A DNA stretch of 64,000 nucleotides from Tetrapyrgos nigripes (Eukaryota; Basidiomycota; Agaricomycetes; Agaricales; Campanellaceae): the NCBI GenBank assembly GCA_013368315.1, contig JAACJM010000223.1, positions 62,001 to 126,000 of the forward strand, given 5' to 3'. Shown in pieces: positions 34,280 to 45,880 of this stretch. A program made the translations under genes and the position numbers. The notes under the pieces are model-generated. The model did not search any database. It saw only the letters and a program-made list of their open reading frames with translations, and was not told the DNA's origin. Position 1 is the first letter of the stretch. The number at the start of each line of letters is the position of its first letter.

Positions 34280-35349
34280 GATTTTGAACTGAAGGTCAAA
34301 AGCTCATATGTACTAAGTCCGCCTTCAGGATTTGAAGAAGATGCCGTTGCCCAAAGGTTACATAGAAGAATTGAGAACTACTTACTTCTACTCGGTGCCA
34401 CTGGGTGGCTAGCCTTAAGTAGGAGATGCAGATCATTACTTAGATATGTAGCTGCCAATATCAGTCAACTGCCACGATATGGAAAAGGCTTTAAGGCGAG
34501 AATCTATATACCCTGACCCACTTCTGATTCTTCTCGTATTGATATGATTTTCTAGCTCAATTGCGTAAGTATAAGTAGTAATGATCGCTGTATCGAATTT
34601 CAACGCCCAATCAACGCCACTCCATACGTAGATACTTCTTTGTTCTCAAAGCTTCCATAACGCCACTTTCACTCCAGCCTTCCTGTATGTATGCATGATC
34701 AGCAAATCAGGACGGCAGCTGTTTTCAATACTCTTGCTCAACATCTTGAGCCGGTATTGTGGATTACGGAGCCCTGGATGCTTTGTGTTCCACGTCGACA
34801 GTGCTCCGCCGCAAGGTGAGTATCACTGGCAGTCCGTGCAGGTGGTGAAGAAGGAGAATGCACTGACACTTATATCTACTTTTGTATGATGACTTCCACA
34901 TACTTGCGCCCACGTCAATATTGAAGATTAGTTCACAAAGTCCTTCCCGAATCCTCTACATATACACTCTATCATTTGCTGTAGCATTTCCTGTTCATTT
35001 ACTTATCGTTTACATCCTCATCAGACTCAAGTTTGACGGGCGGCGCTGTATAGGTCTAAGGTCTAGGGCCACGTAGCTCTGATGTATAATATATCCCTCA
35101 TCCGTATTCGGAATGCATCTCTTACTTTCTGCCCAATTTGAGCCCTTCTGAGCCAACCAACGCGACTTCATGTATCTATCTATCGGTAACTCGAGCCATG
35201 AGTCCTCGCGCGTCTCGTTCTCGTGAACCGGACCGTGTCATCTCTTCTCGTTGTCTTTTCGTTTAAAATATTAAAAATTACTCATCATGACCCGACCTCT
35301 TTTCTTGGGAATGGCCGTCTCGCTCTTCAGTAGGACCGCGATCAACCAA
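34280..35349. other. Intergenic region
   Basis: No gene is recognised. Around 34680-34720 a stretch (GTATGTATGCATGATCAG ... GGCAGCTGTTTTC) resembles the DNA just before array copy 4 (27635-27690). A fragment of that promoter type may therefore be present without the gene. Confidence 0.4.
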
Positions 35350-35900
35350 TATTGGCACCGCTTGGCACTACTACTATGTACATAGTACCTCGCTGCTTCT
35401 TTACTCCCCTCGGCGCTCGCTAATTCGCTCCTTTCATGTATCGTATTCATTCGAAACGACCTCGCTGCTAAGAACTGGTATAGACTAATATATAAGCACA
35501 GTCCAGAGTAATGTACCTCAAGATGAAACTCCCCCTTTCAAAGAAAACCAAAGCTTCAAACTTCAAATTGTTCTTCCTTGAAAAGTTCTGGCTCCTCTCG
35601 AAGCGTGACCTGAGTTTTGAGTCTAGCTCTCTCGTCTCTGTTTTCTTCTGTTCGCTTTCCCTGCTTAGTTATTACAACAACCTCGTAGCAAGACCGTCGA
35701 AAGCAACATATCCACATCGAAGTCGCGGTGCCGGCCGCGGTGAAACGGGTCACGAAGACAACCCTGAAGATGTGGCCCTCCCACTCAGAATAGTCATTGT
35801 CGAGGTCAAGGCCGAGGACACTTCAAGCCCACTCCCATTCACAGCTTCAAGTTCGTCGTCATAATGTTCAAGTTCCAGTTGGCACGGACTCCCCATCATG
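35350..35900 (+). pseudogene. Relic of the 5' part of a second RTA1-like gene
   Basis: The segment resembles 31740-32300 in order: CTCGCT-rich blocks, CTGGTAT, a TATATAAG box (about 35490), GTAATGT, then a GAAGATGT ... GAGGTCAAGGC ... CACAGCTTC stretch matching the start of the RTA1-like gene. None of the transmembrane exons is present downstream. It appears to be a truncated paralogue, with identity too low for a recent copy. Confidence 0.5.
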
Positions 35901-36762
35901 TGCATGACTCTACTATCTGGTGTCCCTTTGCAGCGAGCGAGTCCGAGTCTGGTCGCCAATTGGAAGTTTTCAAGTGGTTCGGGAGCTGAACATCAATCTC
36001 AGTCACGGTGTCATACGCTTGCTCGTTCGGGTACAGGGATGTGAATGTTCTGCTAATCCCAAACCCAATATATCTTCCCCCTCTCCCCCCGCTTCACGTC
36101 CGGGACCCTAAGTAGTCCATGGTAAGACCTAGGACTGCTGGCTGCACGCGTGTCAGTGAGACCCTTTCTTCATTACTTGTAATTACGAGGCCGAAGAATG
36201 AGGCTGAGTTCTTTACACTCACTTTCTGCTTGTGGCTATGCCTATTCCGCACCCCGGTTATTCCCGTTCTCTCTCCTATTTCGTTCCATTTTCACCTGTT
36301 CATATTTCCTTTCTTCAACGATCAGCATCCTAGACTCGTGGCACCACCATGAAGTCCTTCAATCCTCGTATTGTCTGTTTTACTTGATGCTCTTTTTTCC
36401 CCGTTTACTTTGACAGCCATCATGTTTTGTTTTTGGCCATCGGTCCTCTTTCTGCGTCTGCCCCTTCCTTACTGCATTGACCCTTAAAGTTTGTGGTGAG
36501 CCCTGTGGCTTTGTACTCGCCATGCGGAGCGCTGGCCCACACCCTTTTGATACTTAATTTACTGACATCTCTCTTTTTCGCCAGTTTGGCAGAGTGCTTC
36601 AGGCTCGGGTTTGAGGTTGTCATGTGGTGTTTGAAAAGTAAAAAGTACGTCGTTTTTACGAATGGCTGCCAGTCAACTGCCACCACCTAGTGACTCTACG
36701 CAAAGAAGGTGAAGATCTATTCTAATCCTTCAAATGTAGATCCTTGCCTTCTTTGTGTAGAC
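35901..36762. other. Left flank of the nested Copia structure
   Basis: No gene is seen. A segment starting AATTACGAGGCCGAAG at about 36181 recurs at about 36876-37005, inside the LTR of the old Copia. Directly before the LTR, 36695-36719 and 36737-36761 form an imperfect hairpin (arms beginning TCTACGCAAAGAAGG). The old Copia inserted into its right arm, and TAGAC at 36758-36762 is the target duplication. Confidence 0.6.
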
Positions 36763-36879
36763 TGTTGAGCAGGCTATGTTCTATATACATAGTGGCAACT
36801 GCATACTTACCTGGGGATGTAAAAGTGCTTGTTTAGAGCGGTTTGTTAGAGGTTAAGAGCGATGAGATGTAGGAGAAAT
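36763..36879 (-). repeat. Copia B 3' LTR, outer part
   Basis: Matches positions 1-117 of the intact LTR as it reads on the plus strand from 57856 (TGTTGAGCAGGCTATG...). It breaks off after GGAGAAAT, exactly where the other part at 41907 resumes. Confidence 0.92.
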
Positions 36880-38180
36880 TACAAGGCCGAAGAATGAGGC
36901 TGAGTTCTTTACACTGCGTTTCCGCATGTGGCTATGTCTAATTGGTGCCCCGGTTATTCCCGTTCTTCCTTCCACTTCCAATTTTACTCGTTTCATTTGT
37001 CATTTGTTTGACTCCAGCTTTGTAGCCAGGCTGTAGGCAAACAATCACGTCAGCATCATTCCGCTTTTCCTTCGCTTCGCATTTATCTCACTATCCATTT
37101 CCTTCTCACGCTAACGAATATATCAACATCTAATGTTGATTTTGGTACATGGTCTTCTTATCATGCATCTATGCACAGGTCCCTTTCTCTACTCCTGGCA
37201 TACATAGATTTAGTTGAAACAGGTTGTGATTTATGTGCTACTTTGGACTCCTAGTGGAATTTGTGAGGCTCTTGAGTGGGTATAGGGATGTGTAGAGATA
37301 CTTATACTTATGTTGCGGATGAACTCAAACAGTTCCTGGTGTACTATATCTTGAATGTATATATCTCTTTAACAAGTGCACATATCTAGTTGATGGGTCA
37401 AGTATATAACATCGATGGGTGTATTTTTTGTGCAGAATGAACAGCATACCCAGACCAACCTTACACTGTTAAATGTGGTGTTGTGGGGACATGTAACCCA
37501 CCTAGGTCAGATGTGTCCAATGATGATCAATAGGCATTGGGAGAGGTGTGGTGAGGCTAGTGTTTGCCTCTACTCACAAAGGACAGGATGAATTGGGAGA
37601 ATAGAGGATGGATGAGGAGGAAGATGGAGGTAGAGACACGTTGCGGTGAGGCTTCAGTTTCGCTATAGTTGGGGAGTTTGTTGAAGGTGTATTTTCCAAT
37701 CCTGAAGTGACCGAAATCTATTCCTGCCTTCACCCTACTCACCACAGCTACCACCAAGATCCCTTCTTCAAGGCGGTCTTCAACACCTTCCTGGTCTTCA
37801 GCTCAGTACAGCTTCATCCCATCTCTTCATACCCGACCCGATTCATCATTACATCAAACCAAGCCACCATATGCCTTCCCCACCTCACCTCATGTCTGTT
37901 CGTTACTGGCATGCCCGCACTTGTATGTAAGTGGTTATTATCGCATCTTTTTATTGTGGTACATACAGGTTCAGGTGCTAATATTCTCTCTTTTTCCAGC
38001 TTCCTAGAACGCACAGCTGGAGGTAGAAGGATGAATTCATAAGAGCAACGTAATAATATATAGTCCAATTTCTCTGTTTTGTCAATCCGAATCTAGCTGA
38101 TGCTGGATACTAGACACGTGGCGCGACTGAACAATCCAGAGTATGGGGTGAGCTGGTTAGAGATTAATATTTCAGCTACG
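36880..38180. other. Inserted segment, left part, no gene seen
   Basis: This begins the roughly 5 kb block that interrupts the Copia B LTR. Its first 130 bases repeat 36181-36310. A plus-strand frame at 37707-38042 has no recognisable domain. Nothing else can be supported. Confidence 0.5.
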
Positions 38181-38184
38181 TCAT

Positions 38185-40436
38185 TTACAATCATTGAATG
38201 AGATGTACTTACCAAAAAGCACCATCAGAGAAATAATCTTCAACATTTTCATTTGGCAAAGTAGAAATATCAACAGCTGCGAGTGTTGATGCAATGGCCA
38301 ACCAAATTGTGTCATTAGCCATGTACCTTCCGACGCACACTCTAAAATTTCTATAAGGCCATAGAGAAAATAGGAAATGTCAAAATTCATGCTCACCTTC
38401 GCCCGAACCCGTATGCTAGAATGGAATTTATGTTGTCAAAATGTCCATCCTTGCACAAATGCCTCTCTGGGATGAACCGGTCTGCATCTTCATAAACAGA
38501 AGTGTCATGGGTCATTGCCCTGAGTGATTTGAATTTGTGCATAAATTATCTCTCCAGCAACTTCAGATTCTGGGTGAAAATACCCACCAGATATTGGCAT
38601 AGATGGTTGTGCCTACTGTAACATTGACTTCAAAGAGAATCGTCTGTAGACCTACCATTGTACTGACCTTTGGGTATGTAGTAACCATCGTAGACAATAT
38701 CTTCAATGCAGTTATGAGGAACACCTAAAATTGGAATGATGAAAATATCACTCTTTTAAAGGAATTCAAATCCACGTACCCATTGGGAGGGCAGGGTGCC
38801 AACGCATCACTTCCCTGAAGATAGCCTCGATATAAGGTAAAGAAGGACGGCCGTCGAACGTCGGTATTCCTCTTTTTCCTAGTACAGCATCAAGCTCCTC
38901 TTGACCCTTAGATTGTACATCAGGATACAGGCTCATTGCGAGGGAAAAAAGTAGAGATAGCTGACATTGTCTAAATGAAACAAGAGGAAGAAAGAGTGAA
39001 AATACGAATTTCGAAAGGAACTTTGGCAACTCACTGTATCTGCAGCAGCTAGCGACAAAAGAATTGGTGAAAATGAAAGCGAACATCTGCTAAGGTAAAG
39101 CTTACCCACGATAGACTGGAACCCAAACCACTTGATCCTATCTATTTCTTTGTCATTATCAGGATCTGTTCGAGACAGTAACTTTCCAATAAGGGACGCA
39201 TGATTTCCGTCTGATTTCTATGAATCAATATTTCAGTGAACCATTTGCATGCAGGCGCTGAAGATGTGTATGCACTGACTATTTTCTCCCGAACAGCATC
39301 CCATGGCTTGCTTGCACCTTCCCTCACTATCTCGCCTAGAGCATGTATTGTAGCGATAAGACGATCACCCCAAGGAAACCATGAGGGTAAGAGATGGATA
39401 AATGGAATATATTTGTAGCCATCCCAGCCTGGAATGATGCTGTTTTCAAAAGTGTCAATGGCTTCTCAGTTCCGAGTGGGCATTTCCTCCTTGTTGCTGG
39501 AGATATCTAGGCCATATATTGACAAGAACATGATTTTTTGAGATAACCTGTGGGCATAAAGATGGTAAGAAGATGAACTACAACTTATCAAGAGAAAAAG
39601 AGACGAGAAGACTCTGAAAACTCACGTAGCTATCTGACCTTTCAGAGTGCTCTCTGACAAAACCACTCCCTTAACAAATAACCGGACTTGTTCAGTTTGA
39701 ATCGGATGGAATTGAAACATCGATTCTGCACGGAGGTTTTGATGGAAGAGTTTCCGGGTCTTTCTCCATTTGTCTGAGTAGGGTATTTGGCCTGTAAGGA
39801 GTAAGAGAGGTCTAATTGAGATCGGATCATCGATAAAGGACCAAGAGACTCACTTAGGCCATCTAACAAATTAGATCTATGTGATACAGTGGGTGTCTAT
39901 AAGATTCCTATGATAACCATACGAGCTTCAAGACTTACACTATCTCATCCACTCGCATATGTGGTCTATCAGAAGTGACCCTAGCCTGTTTATCAAGGAT
40001 GTCTCTAGCGGCTTCAAGGGTGTTGATGACCAGGTAGTGTTTGCCGAAGTGGGAGAAGTGAATGAGGTCCTCTGAAAGTGACAGAGAAAGAAGAAATGTT
40101 ATTATTATTATTATTACTGTGAAACCCAATGCTGCACCATATTTCTTCCCCCATTCTATGTGCGTCAACCAAAATTTCTTCGTTGGGATTTTGGCGTTGG
40201 GGAGGCCGAGATACGGAAAGCCTTTCGGTCCAGGTGGATATGGATATGGATACACTTGAAGATAGTACTTTTTCTGAACACTTTGACGTAGCTTCAGTCG
40301 AACAAAATGACGGAATACTCATGGATGATAAGGCTTACAGGAGAAGCATCACCATTGACAAGAAGGCCAAGCTTGCAAGTGTCGGCACAGATAAACCAGC
40401 ACTAGCAACAAGTCGGGAGTAGATGTTCTGGATCAT
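38185..40436 (-). pseudogene. Cytochrome P450 monooxygenase, decayed
   Basis: A heme-thiolate monooxygenase of the microsomal type common in agaricomycetes. The first exon (40436-40339) encodes a membrane anchor (LASLAFLSMVMLLL). The next (from 40280) has the proline hinge PYPPGPKGFPYLG. Other pieces are the C-helix WRKTRK (about 39750), an I-helix piece AAADT (about 39055), LYPDVQSKGQEELDAVLG (about 38900), the K-helix EAIFREVMRWHP (ExxR, about 38820), and the heme loop FGRR/VCVGR split by an intron (about 38395 and 38335). Two lesions break it: TGA at 39466-39468 where CGA fits, and one extra base in the CCC run near 38941. The C-terminus after the heme region is unclear. Introns are many and short. 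Confidence 0.88.
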
Positions 40437-40439
40437 CGG

Positions 40440-41906
40440 TGTGTGCGATAGCATGTAGGGCTGAGTTGGGGGCATGAATCCAGCTCCCTGTCACATACGT
40501 ATGTAGCACATACTATACATATCCCATGAGCAGGAAGCAGCTGAGGAGACCTGCTGATCATACAGTGACTAAATATATATGTATCAAGGCCACCTTATGG
40601 CCAACTTAGCCCATGGATAATGTGGCGCCGCCTCGTCAACACGCATTGTTTTGCAGCCACATCAGGTGATATATTCACATGACAGTTACTCCAGTATAGT
40701 GCGTGATCTTTCTGCTCATAGGATAATTTGGTGTTTTTGGAATGCAATCCCACTTATCAACTTGTTTGTGACATCATGATTGTGAGAGTCTTTGTCCCAG
40801 AATGGCAGAGAATGACTGGGCAGGAGAAAGTTAGGGCTTTCAGAAATTTAAGGACTATAAAAGAGGATACAATTGCAAAAGGCTAAGTCATGTGTAACTC
40901 CCAGAGTTGAAGTCATTAGTTGGTCACTAGACTGACACATACTGTACCATTTTGAAGAAGTGTTCAGTCAGTTTTGGCTGTGACAGTTTTGACCAGTTCA
41001 CTCACATCAGGAAACCTGCAAGTTGCTGGCAGCTGCTTGTAAGTGCTTGCACAAGCATAAAAAGCTGAGAAAAGCCAGCCAGCTCACCAGTAACCTGCTG
41101 GGTCTAATTTTCTGCAAGTGCAAAAGTTCAACAAGTGATTGTGCTTCACAGGCTAGGTAATTTTGTCCTCCCTCCCTTCAAAACATGTTTCATTACTGTA
41201 AAAAAGGGTTTGGAAGTACTAACTTGGCATAATGAGTCCAGAGGATGCACTGAGAAATCCCATTTTTGGTGCAAAGTGGTCATGGCAAGCAGAAAAGCTG
41301 GAAAAGCCTGCCCACAAATTACCCCATTTCCTGATGCAGTTCAAAACTCAAAATGATGTATGACTGTCACAGACTCTTAAGCCCAGCTAAGCCTCTATGC
41401 TGAATCAGCTTGTTGATGAGGGGAGAGTGCCATAGGAGGAGTCTGAAACCTAGGGGTGGCTATGGCAAGAGTGAGTGACCCCTTTAGGGTCTTGTTCTTA
41501 TAATCTGACATTTCCATGTGTGGCTATGTTGTTTAGATACCTCAGCATCCGGTCTTTTTTGTCACTCGAAGGCCAACACCGGCATTTGCCATCAGACCAT
41601 GTGCCTTTGTAAGGGGTCATTTCATATATGGTAATATCTTATCATCTCGCTTACTTAGCCCTCTTAAATATTTCCTTATCGATTACTTACACAATAACTT
41701 TTCTTTGTGTCTTTGACCTTCATTGCGTACTTTGTACCTCTCTACTGTCTATTTCACAGAATAGAAAGAGGTCTACTTGTATGTCTAGGTCTGAGTTGAG
41801 AGGAACTGTTACAGCTTTGCATCGTGATGGAGCTCAATGAAAATGTACCAATAAAAATAACGGCCTCGTTATTGCCACGCAACGCGGTGGCCCACCAAAC
41901 CTTCAT
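40440..41906. other. Inserted segment, right part, repeat debris
   Basis: CpG-poor. A polypurine-like GAGGGGAGAG followed by a TGCCATAGGAGGAG start (about 41418-41442) matches the inverted relic at 890-1030. It suggests the 3' edge of an old LTR element. Two hairpins lie near the right border: AATAACG/CGTTATT (about 41858-41875) and CCAC/GTGG around CCACGCAACGCGGTGG (about 41876-41891). No gene is seen. Confidence 0.5.
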
Positions 41907-42096
41907 CCTTTTTATTAGAGGGCAAACTACGAGCCCTTTTATACTGTTCTAGAGGGTACATACATGTGACTATCTAAGAACAATAAGCTACAAACAATAA
42001 GATAAGGACAATAAGTCCCAGACAATAAAGCGTAGATAATAAGATTCTTATCACATCATTGTGTTGATGGCTGCTTACATAATGCACTGTTCAACA
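41907..42096 (-). repeat. Copia B 3' LTR, inner part
   Basis: Continues the LTR from CCTTTTTATTAGAGG to the TTCAACA end. It lacks about 15 bases present in the 5' LTR near its TTGTTGTG repeat. Directly inside lies the polypurine tract (minus-strand AAGGGGGAG, about 42097-42105). Confidence 0.92.
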
Positions 42097-42104
42097 CTCC
42101 CCCT

Positions 42105-42780
42105 TGCTAAACTGCATGGTTAGTGTGCATAAGCATAAAGGCGCTATAAGCAGTGAGGTTCATCTTTGTTATGAAATACGTTGTTCTTTAACTAGTATAA
42201 AATTGAAGTCCTAGTTGTGATCTAAACTTCTCAAATTTATGTTTGCCAAGGTTCTTTGTAAACATGTCGCAGGGTTATCATTTCCATCTATGAACTTCAC
42301 TGTTACGTTTTCGTTTGCGACATGTTCACGAATGAAGTGATAACAGGATTCGATGCAATGAAGATAGATCCTTGAATCTCTTCTAAGAGAGATTTGATCC
42401 AGATGATTTGGCGACTGCAATCACTTAATGCCATGTATTCAGCTTCGGTAGAGCTTAATGCAATTGTGTTCTGAGCTCTAGAGACCCAGCTGAAAGTGGC
42501 TCAGGCTAATGTTAGGAAGAAGCCAGTATGTGATCGTCGAGTGTTTGGATCTGATCCCCAATTGGAGTCTGTGTAAGCAGCAAGACCAGTTCCTAATGGG
42601 TCAGCATCAGTGATCTTCTTCTTGGATCCGTTGTACACTAAAGCGTAATGTCGACTACCAAGAAGATGAAGATAACGACAAATCCAAAGAGCTTTGTTTA
42701 GATGATCATTAGATGGGTTTGCTGAATGCTGTGCCATTTTGGAGACTGCAAAGGCAATGTCAGGACAGTGATACGCCATA
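42105..42780 (-). pseudogene. Copia B RNase H and RT end, broken
   Basis: On the minus strand the reading PDIAFAVSKMAQHS ... YTDSNWGSDPNTRRSHTGF ... SSTEAEYMALS is the Copia RT-RNase H connection and RNase H. The stop at 42504-42501 (TGA before ATFSW) and later shifts break it. The RT reading stops abruptly at the insertion border at 42766; the preceding residues are found at 44442 and beyond. Confidence 0.9.
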
Positions 42781-44441
42781 CAAATTCGCGGTTAAATACC
42801 CAAAACCAGCGCTAATATATGTCTAAGTCACTCTTAAATGGATAATAAGGACTAGAGTGAGTCCCGAACTGCTAGTCAAAGTACTAGGAATTAGGTGTAT
42901 AACTTAAGATATGTTAATGGTCAATACTTGCAGATAAGATTAAGACTTGTTCAAAGTATTATAACAGATACATACTAAGGGATACAGCTATAGTAGCAGA
43001 CCCACCTAACTACAAAGTCTACAAAGACTTAACAAACCTGCTATAGTGGCCTAATACTGCTAGTACGACTCAAGGGATAGAGAAGGAGGACAAACGCCCC
43101 TATTCACGGGTACGCGTTGGCATTACAAACCCAGATTCACGGCTTAGACTGCTAGATCCAAAAGGACACGTCATCATCGGACAATTTGGATATTCGGGAT
43201 TCCAACCTGGATGTATACAAACTAGCAGAGCATATCTACAGATGGTTAAGATAGAAAAGTGGCATAATATTTATATCGATAGAAAGCTAGAGACCATAGC
43301 TTTCAGATGGTATACAAGGGATGGACTGGCGGCAACGGTATGAGAGTATCTAAAGTGTTGTGAAGCCCTAAACGTAATGAGATCCAAATTAGCGGGGTTA
43401 CTGATTCGGGCATAAGTATTACCGAAAGCAGTACTTACCGAAGATCACTACGGATTAGCGTCTTAAAGATGAGTATGGTACTACCCTTGGGTATACTATG
43501 CTAGTTTTGAAGGCTTAAGCATTACTATTGAAGAGCTGGACTCGGATTAGCGGTGTACAAGTTTAGACTAGCAGTATAGAGGGATAAGTATGCGTTCAAT
43601 ACTATAAGAACGAGAGGCAAAGACTAGATACGAGGATACCCTAAACCCAACGGACTAGCGGTATTCCGAAGTGTAGTCATAAGTGGAGCTATCTGAGTCA
43701 GGCTACAGCCGCCAGGACCAGAGAGTACCCTATGAGTAACGAGAATGGAGCAAGGGATAGAGAAATCCCTACTACAAAAAATTAGATAATATTCCAGTTT
43801 CCTGTATACCCTAATTAGAAGGTACCTACTAGATATGGTAGTTATTACGCTCACGGACTAGCGGTTAGAGTAGATTTCCTGTTTTCTTTGATATATTTTA
43901 GCGGACATTGAAAAGAACTGTAAAACTGTATAGTTGTAGCTACGAGTAGTATAAAAGGGCTAGGTATTACGAGTAGCTACCCAAGCAACGGACTGTAGAG
44001 TATCAGGATTCTCCCTATTTAGCGGTAGAGACTGTGAAACACAGACAAGAGCTTCTTAACAAACTTATCATACTCGCGTGGAGTCTAAACATACAGTGTT
44101 GGTTAAATCAGTGATTGAATATATTTGTTGGTTTGTTTTGTGTTTATAACTTGTGTCCTCGAGACTTGGAAACTGTGTCTAAGGCATTGGCACCTTCAAA
44201 TTGAATTGAACTGGTTGAATTGATATTGTGTGTGTGCCTTCGTGCATTTGTGTGTTTTGTGGCAATAGCCTTTGTGTGTGCATTCGTGCAAACCCCTACA
44301 AGAATTCCCAAAAGATCTCCAAACTGTGGTATAAATTGAAGAGTATTCTACTTACTAGATACACTCTCGCAACAAAACTTATAGGTTTTTCTGTTGGTGT
44401 TCTGTGTTCTAAGAGCACTTACTAGAGAAACAGCCTATTAA
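42767..44441. mobile_element. Unclassified 1.7 kb insertion with TAGCGG repeats
   Basis: It splits the Copia B RT-RNase H reading between the ...GTR and PDIA... residues. No target duplication longer than two bases and no clear inverted ends were found. TAGCGG occurs six times between 43388 and 44035, mostly in a GGATTAGCGG or GGACTAGCGG context, with one TAGCGT variant. Such repeated motifs resemble transposase-binding repeats of DNA transposons. CpG is frequent, so the insert is younger than its host. No protein is recognised. Confidence 0.6.
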
Positions 44442-44960
44442 CGGGTTCCTAGCATGATGTAAAGCAGAGAGCCAATAACTATTTGGTATCTTTGACAAAG
44501 AACGGGGTCAACTGGAGAGTTGTTTTTTATAGAATAGTATCCTGCAGGTAATGGAGTAGCAGAAGCTTTCGCATTTTGCATACTGCATCGTTCTAGTACC
44601 TTTTCAAGGTAAGCACATTGATTGAGATAGATCTTGCTGCCTTTCCTGACAATGTTCATTCTAAGAAATTCTTTGGCATTGCCAAGATCCCTGCATTCCC
44701 ATTTCTTCATAAATTTTGCCTTTAGTTCAAGAACTAGCTGTCTGTTTGCTCCACAAAATAGGGCATCATCAACGTAAACAACTGCAATGACAATTGATTT
44801 GTTTTTGTTATTAACAAAGATTCCAGCATCAGAATTGATTCGCTTGAAACCAAGTTCTGCCATGGACTTGTCAAGACCTTTCCACCAAGCAAGTCCTGCT
44901 TGCTTAAGTCCATATAGAGCACGAAGTAACCGGATGACTTTGCGCTCTTTTCCATGTTCT
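44438..44960 (-). pseudogene. Copia B reverse transcriptase, middle part
   Basis: The minus-strand reading has the catalytic VVYVDDALFCGANR at about 44780-44745, then KWECRDLGNAKEFLRM and the connection GSLLY. Upstream, a small shift near 44860-44900 separates it from the YGLKQAGLAW-like segment. The Gypsy element interrupts it at 44956-44960 (GTTCT). Confidence 0.92.
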
Positions 44961-45591
44961 TGTTAAGTCCGGGCGGATCCTAGCGTTAGGAAACACGTCG
45001 GACCCGAGTGGAAGTCTTATTGGAGTTTAGGAAAGGATGAAGACGGAACCGGGCGGAACCGGTAGTCTCTGAGAATGAAGTATAGGGAAGATACAGAATG
45101 GAATCCGTTAGGATAGTACTTTGTTGTCTGAAGTCGGATGAAGTTAAGAGACCAGCTAATTCAATTTTAGACTTAAGCTATCTACTACAAAGTTGCTAGC
45201 TTAAGTACTACTTCGGAAACTATCGGAATGAATAGGAGTAAGATAGGAATGGTTCGGAAATAAAGGAAAAGCACATGGTGCTATTGGAGATGGATGGAGT
45301 ACTGCAGAACTAAGTGGAAACAAAGTGGAAACAAAGTGGAACGGATTGGAGATGAAGTGGAGTAGCTTTGGAGATTAGATACGAGCTATCCGGTAGTTAT
45401 CCGAAATGAATCACGAGTTCCCGGATGGGATCCGTGTGTGGAGATTAATAGTGGAGCTCGGATATGAAATCGGAAATGAGTGATCGGAAAGTGTTCGGGA
45501 TGGAAGGGAATGAAGTTCGAAATAAAAGGAAAAGAAGTTCGGAAAAGAATCGGATACGATCGGAAAGATATACGGAAGCATAGATATTACA
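44961..45591 (-). repeat. 3' LTR of the Gypsy element
   Basis: A 631-base LTR. It keeps CG at several sites where the other LTR has TG or CA (for example CCGGGC here, CTGGGC there). Confidence 0.95.
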
Positions 45592-45827
45592 GTATCCCCC
45601 TCTTAGGCCTCGAGCCCTCGAGAGGCATGGAAACGAATAGTAATCCGTCAGAATGAAGTTGAAAAGACAATAGAAAAAAAATAGAAAAGGGGTGGACCCC
45701 GGAAAATGAACAATGGAATCGGAAACGAATGGAAACGATTGGGATTGTGAATGGTTTCTAAATTAAGTAATTGGTAACGAAATGAACAGGAAACAATAAG
45801 GATGGTCCGTGCGCGAATTTGAAAACG

Positions 45828-45835
45828 TATAAAAG
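45828..45835 (+). promoter_or_regulatory. TATA box of the antisense gene
   Basis: TATAAAAG lies 46 bases before the ATG at 45881, on the strand opposite to gag-pol and just inside the 3' LTR. The gene may therefore be driven by its own promoter and not by the LTR. Confidence 0.6.
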
Positions 45836-45880
45836 GGAGGAGTCCTCGGAAGCATAGCAAAACCAACTTCACCGTTATCA

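Noticed and set aside
38185..40436. Functional P450
   Set aside because: An in-frame TGA at 39466 and a one-base shift near 38941 break it, and the C-terminus is not resolved.
36880..41906. Helitron as carrier of the P450 gene
   Set aside because: The insertion point could lie between A and T and hairpins lie near the right end, but neither a TC start nor a CTRR end is present in either orientation.
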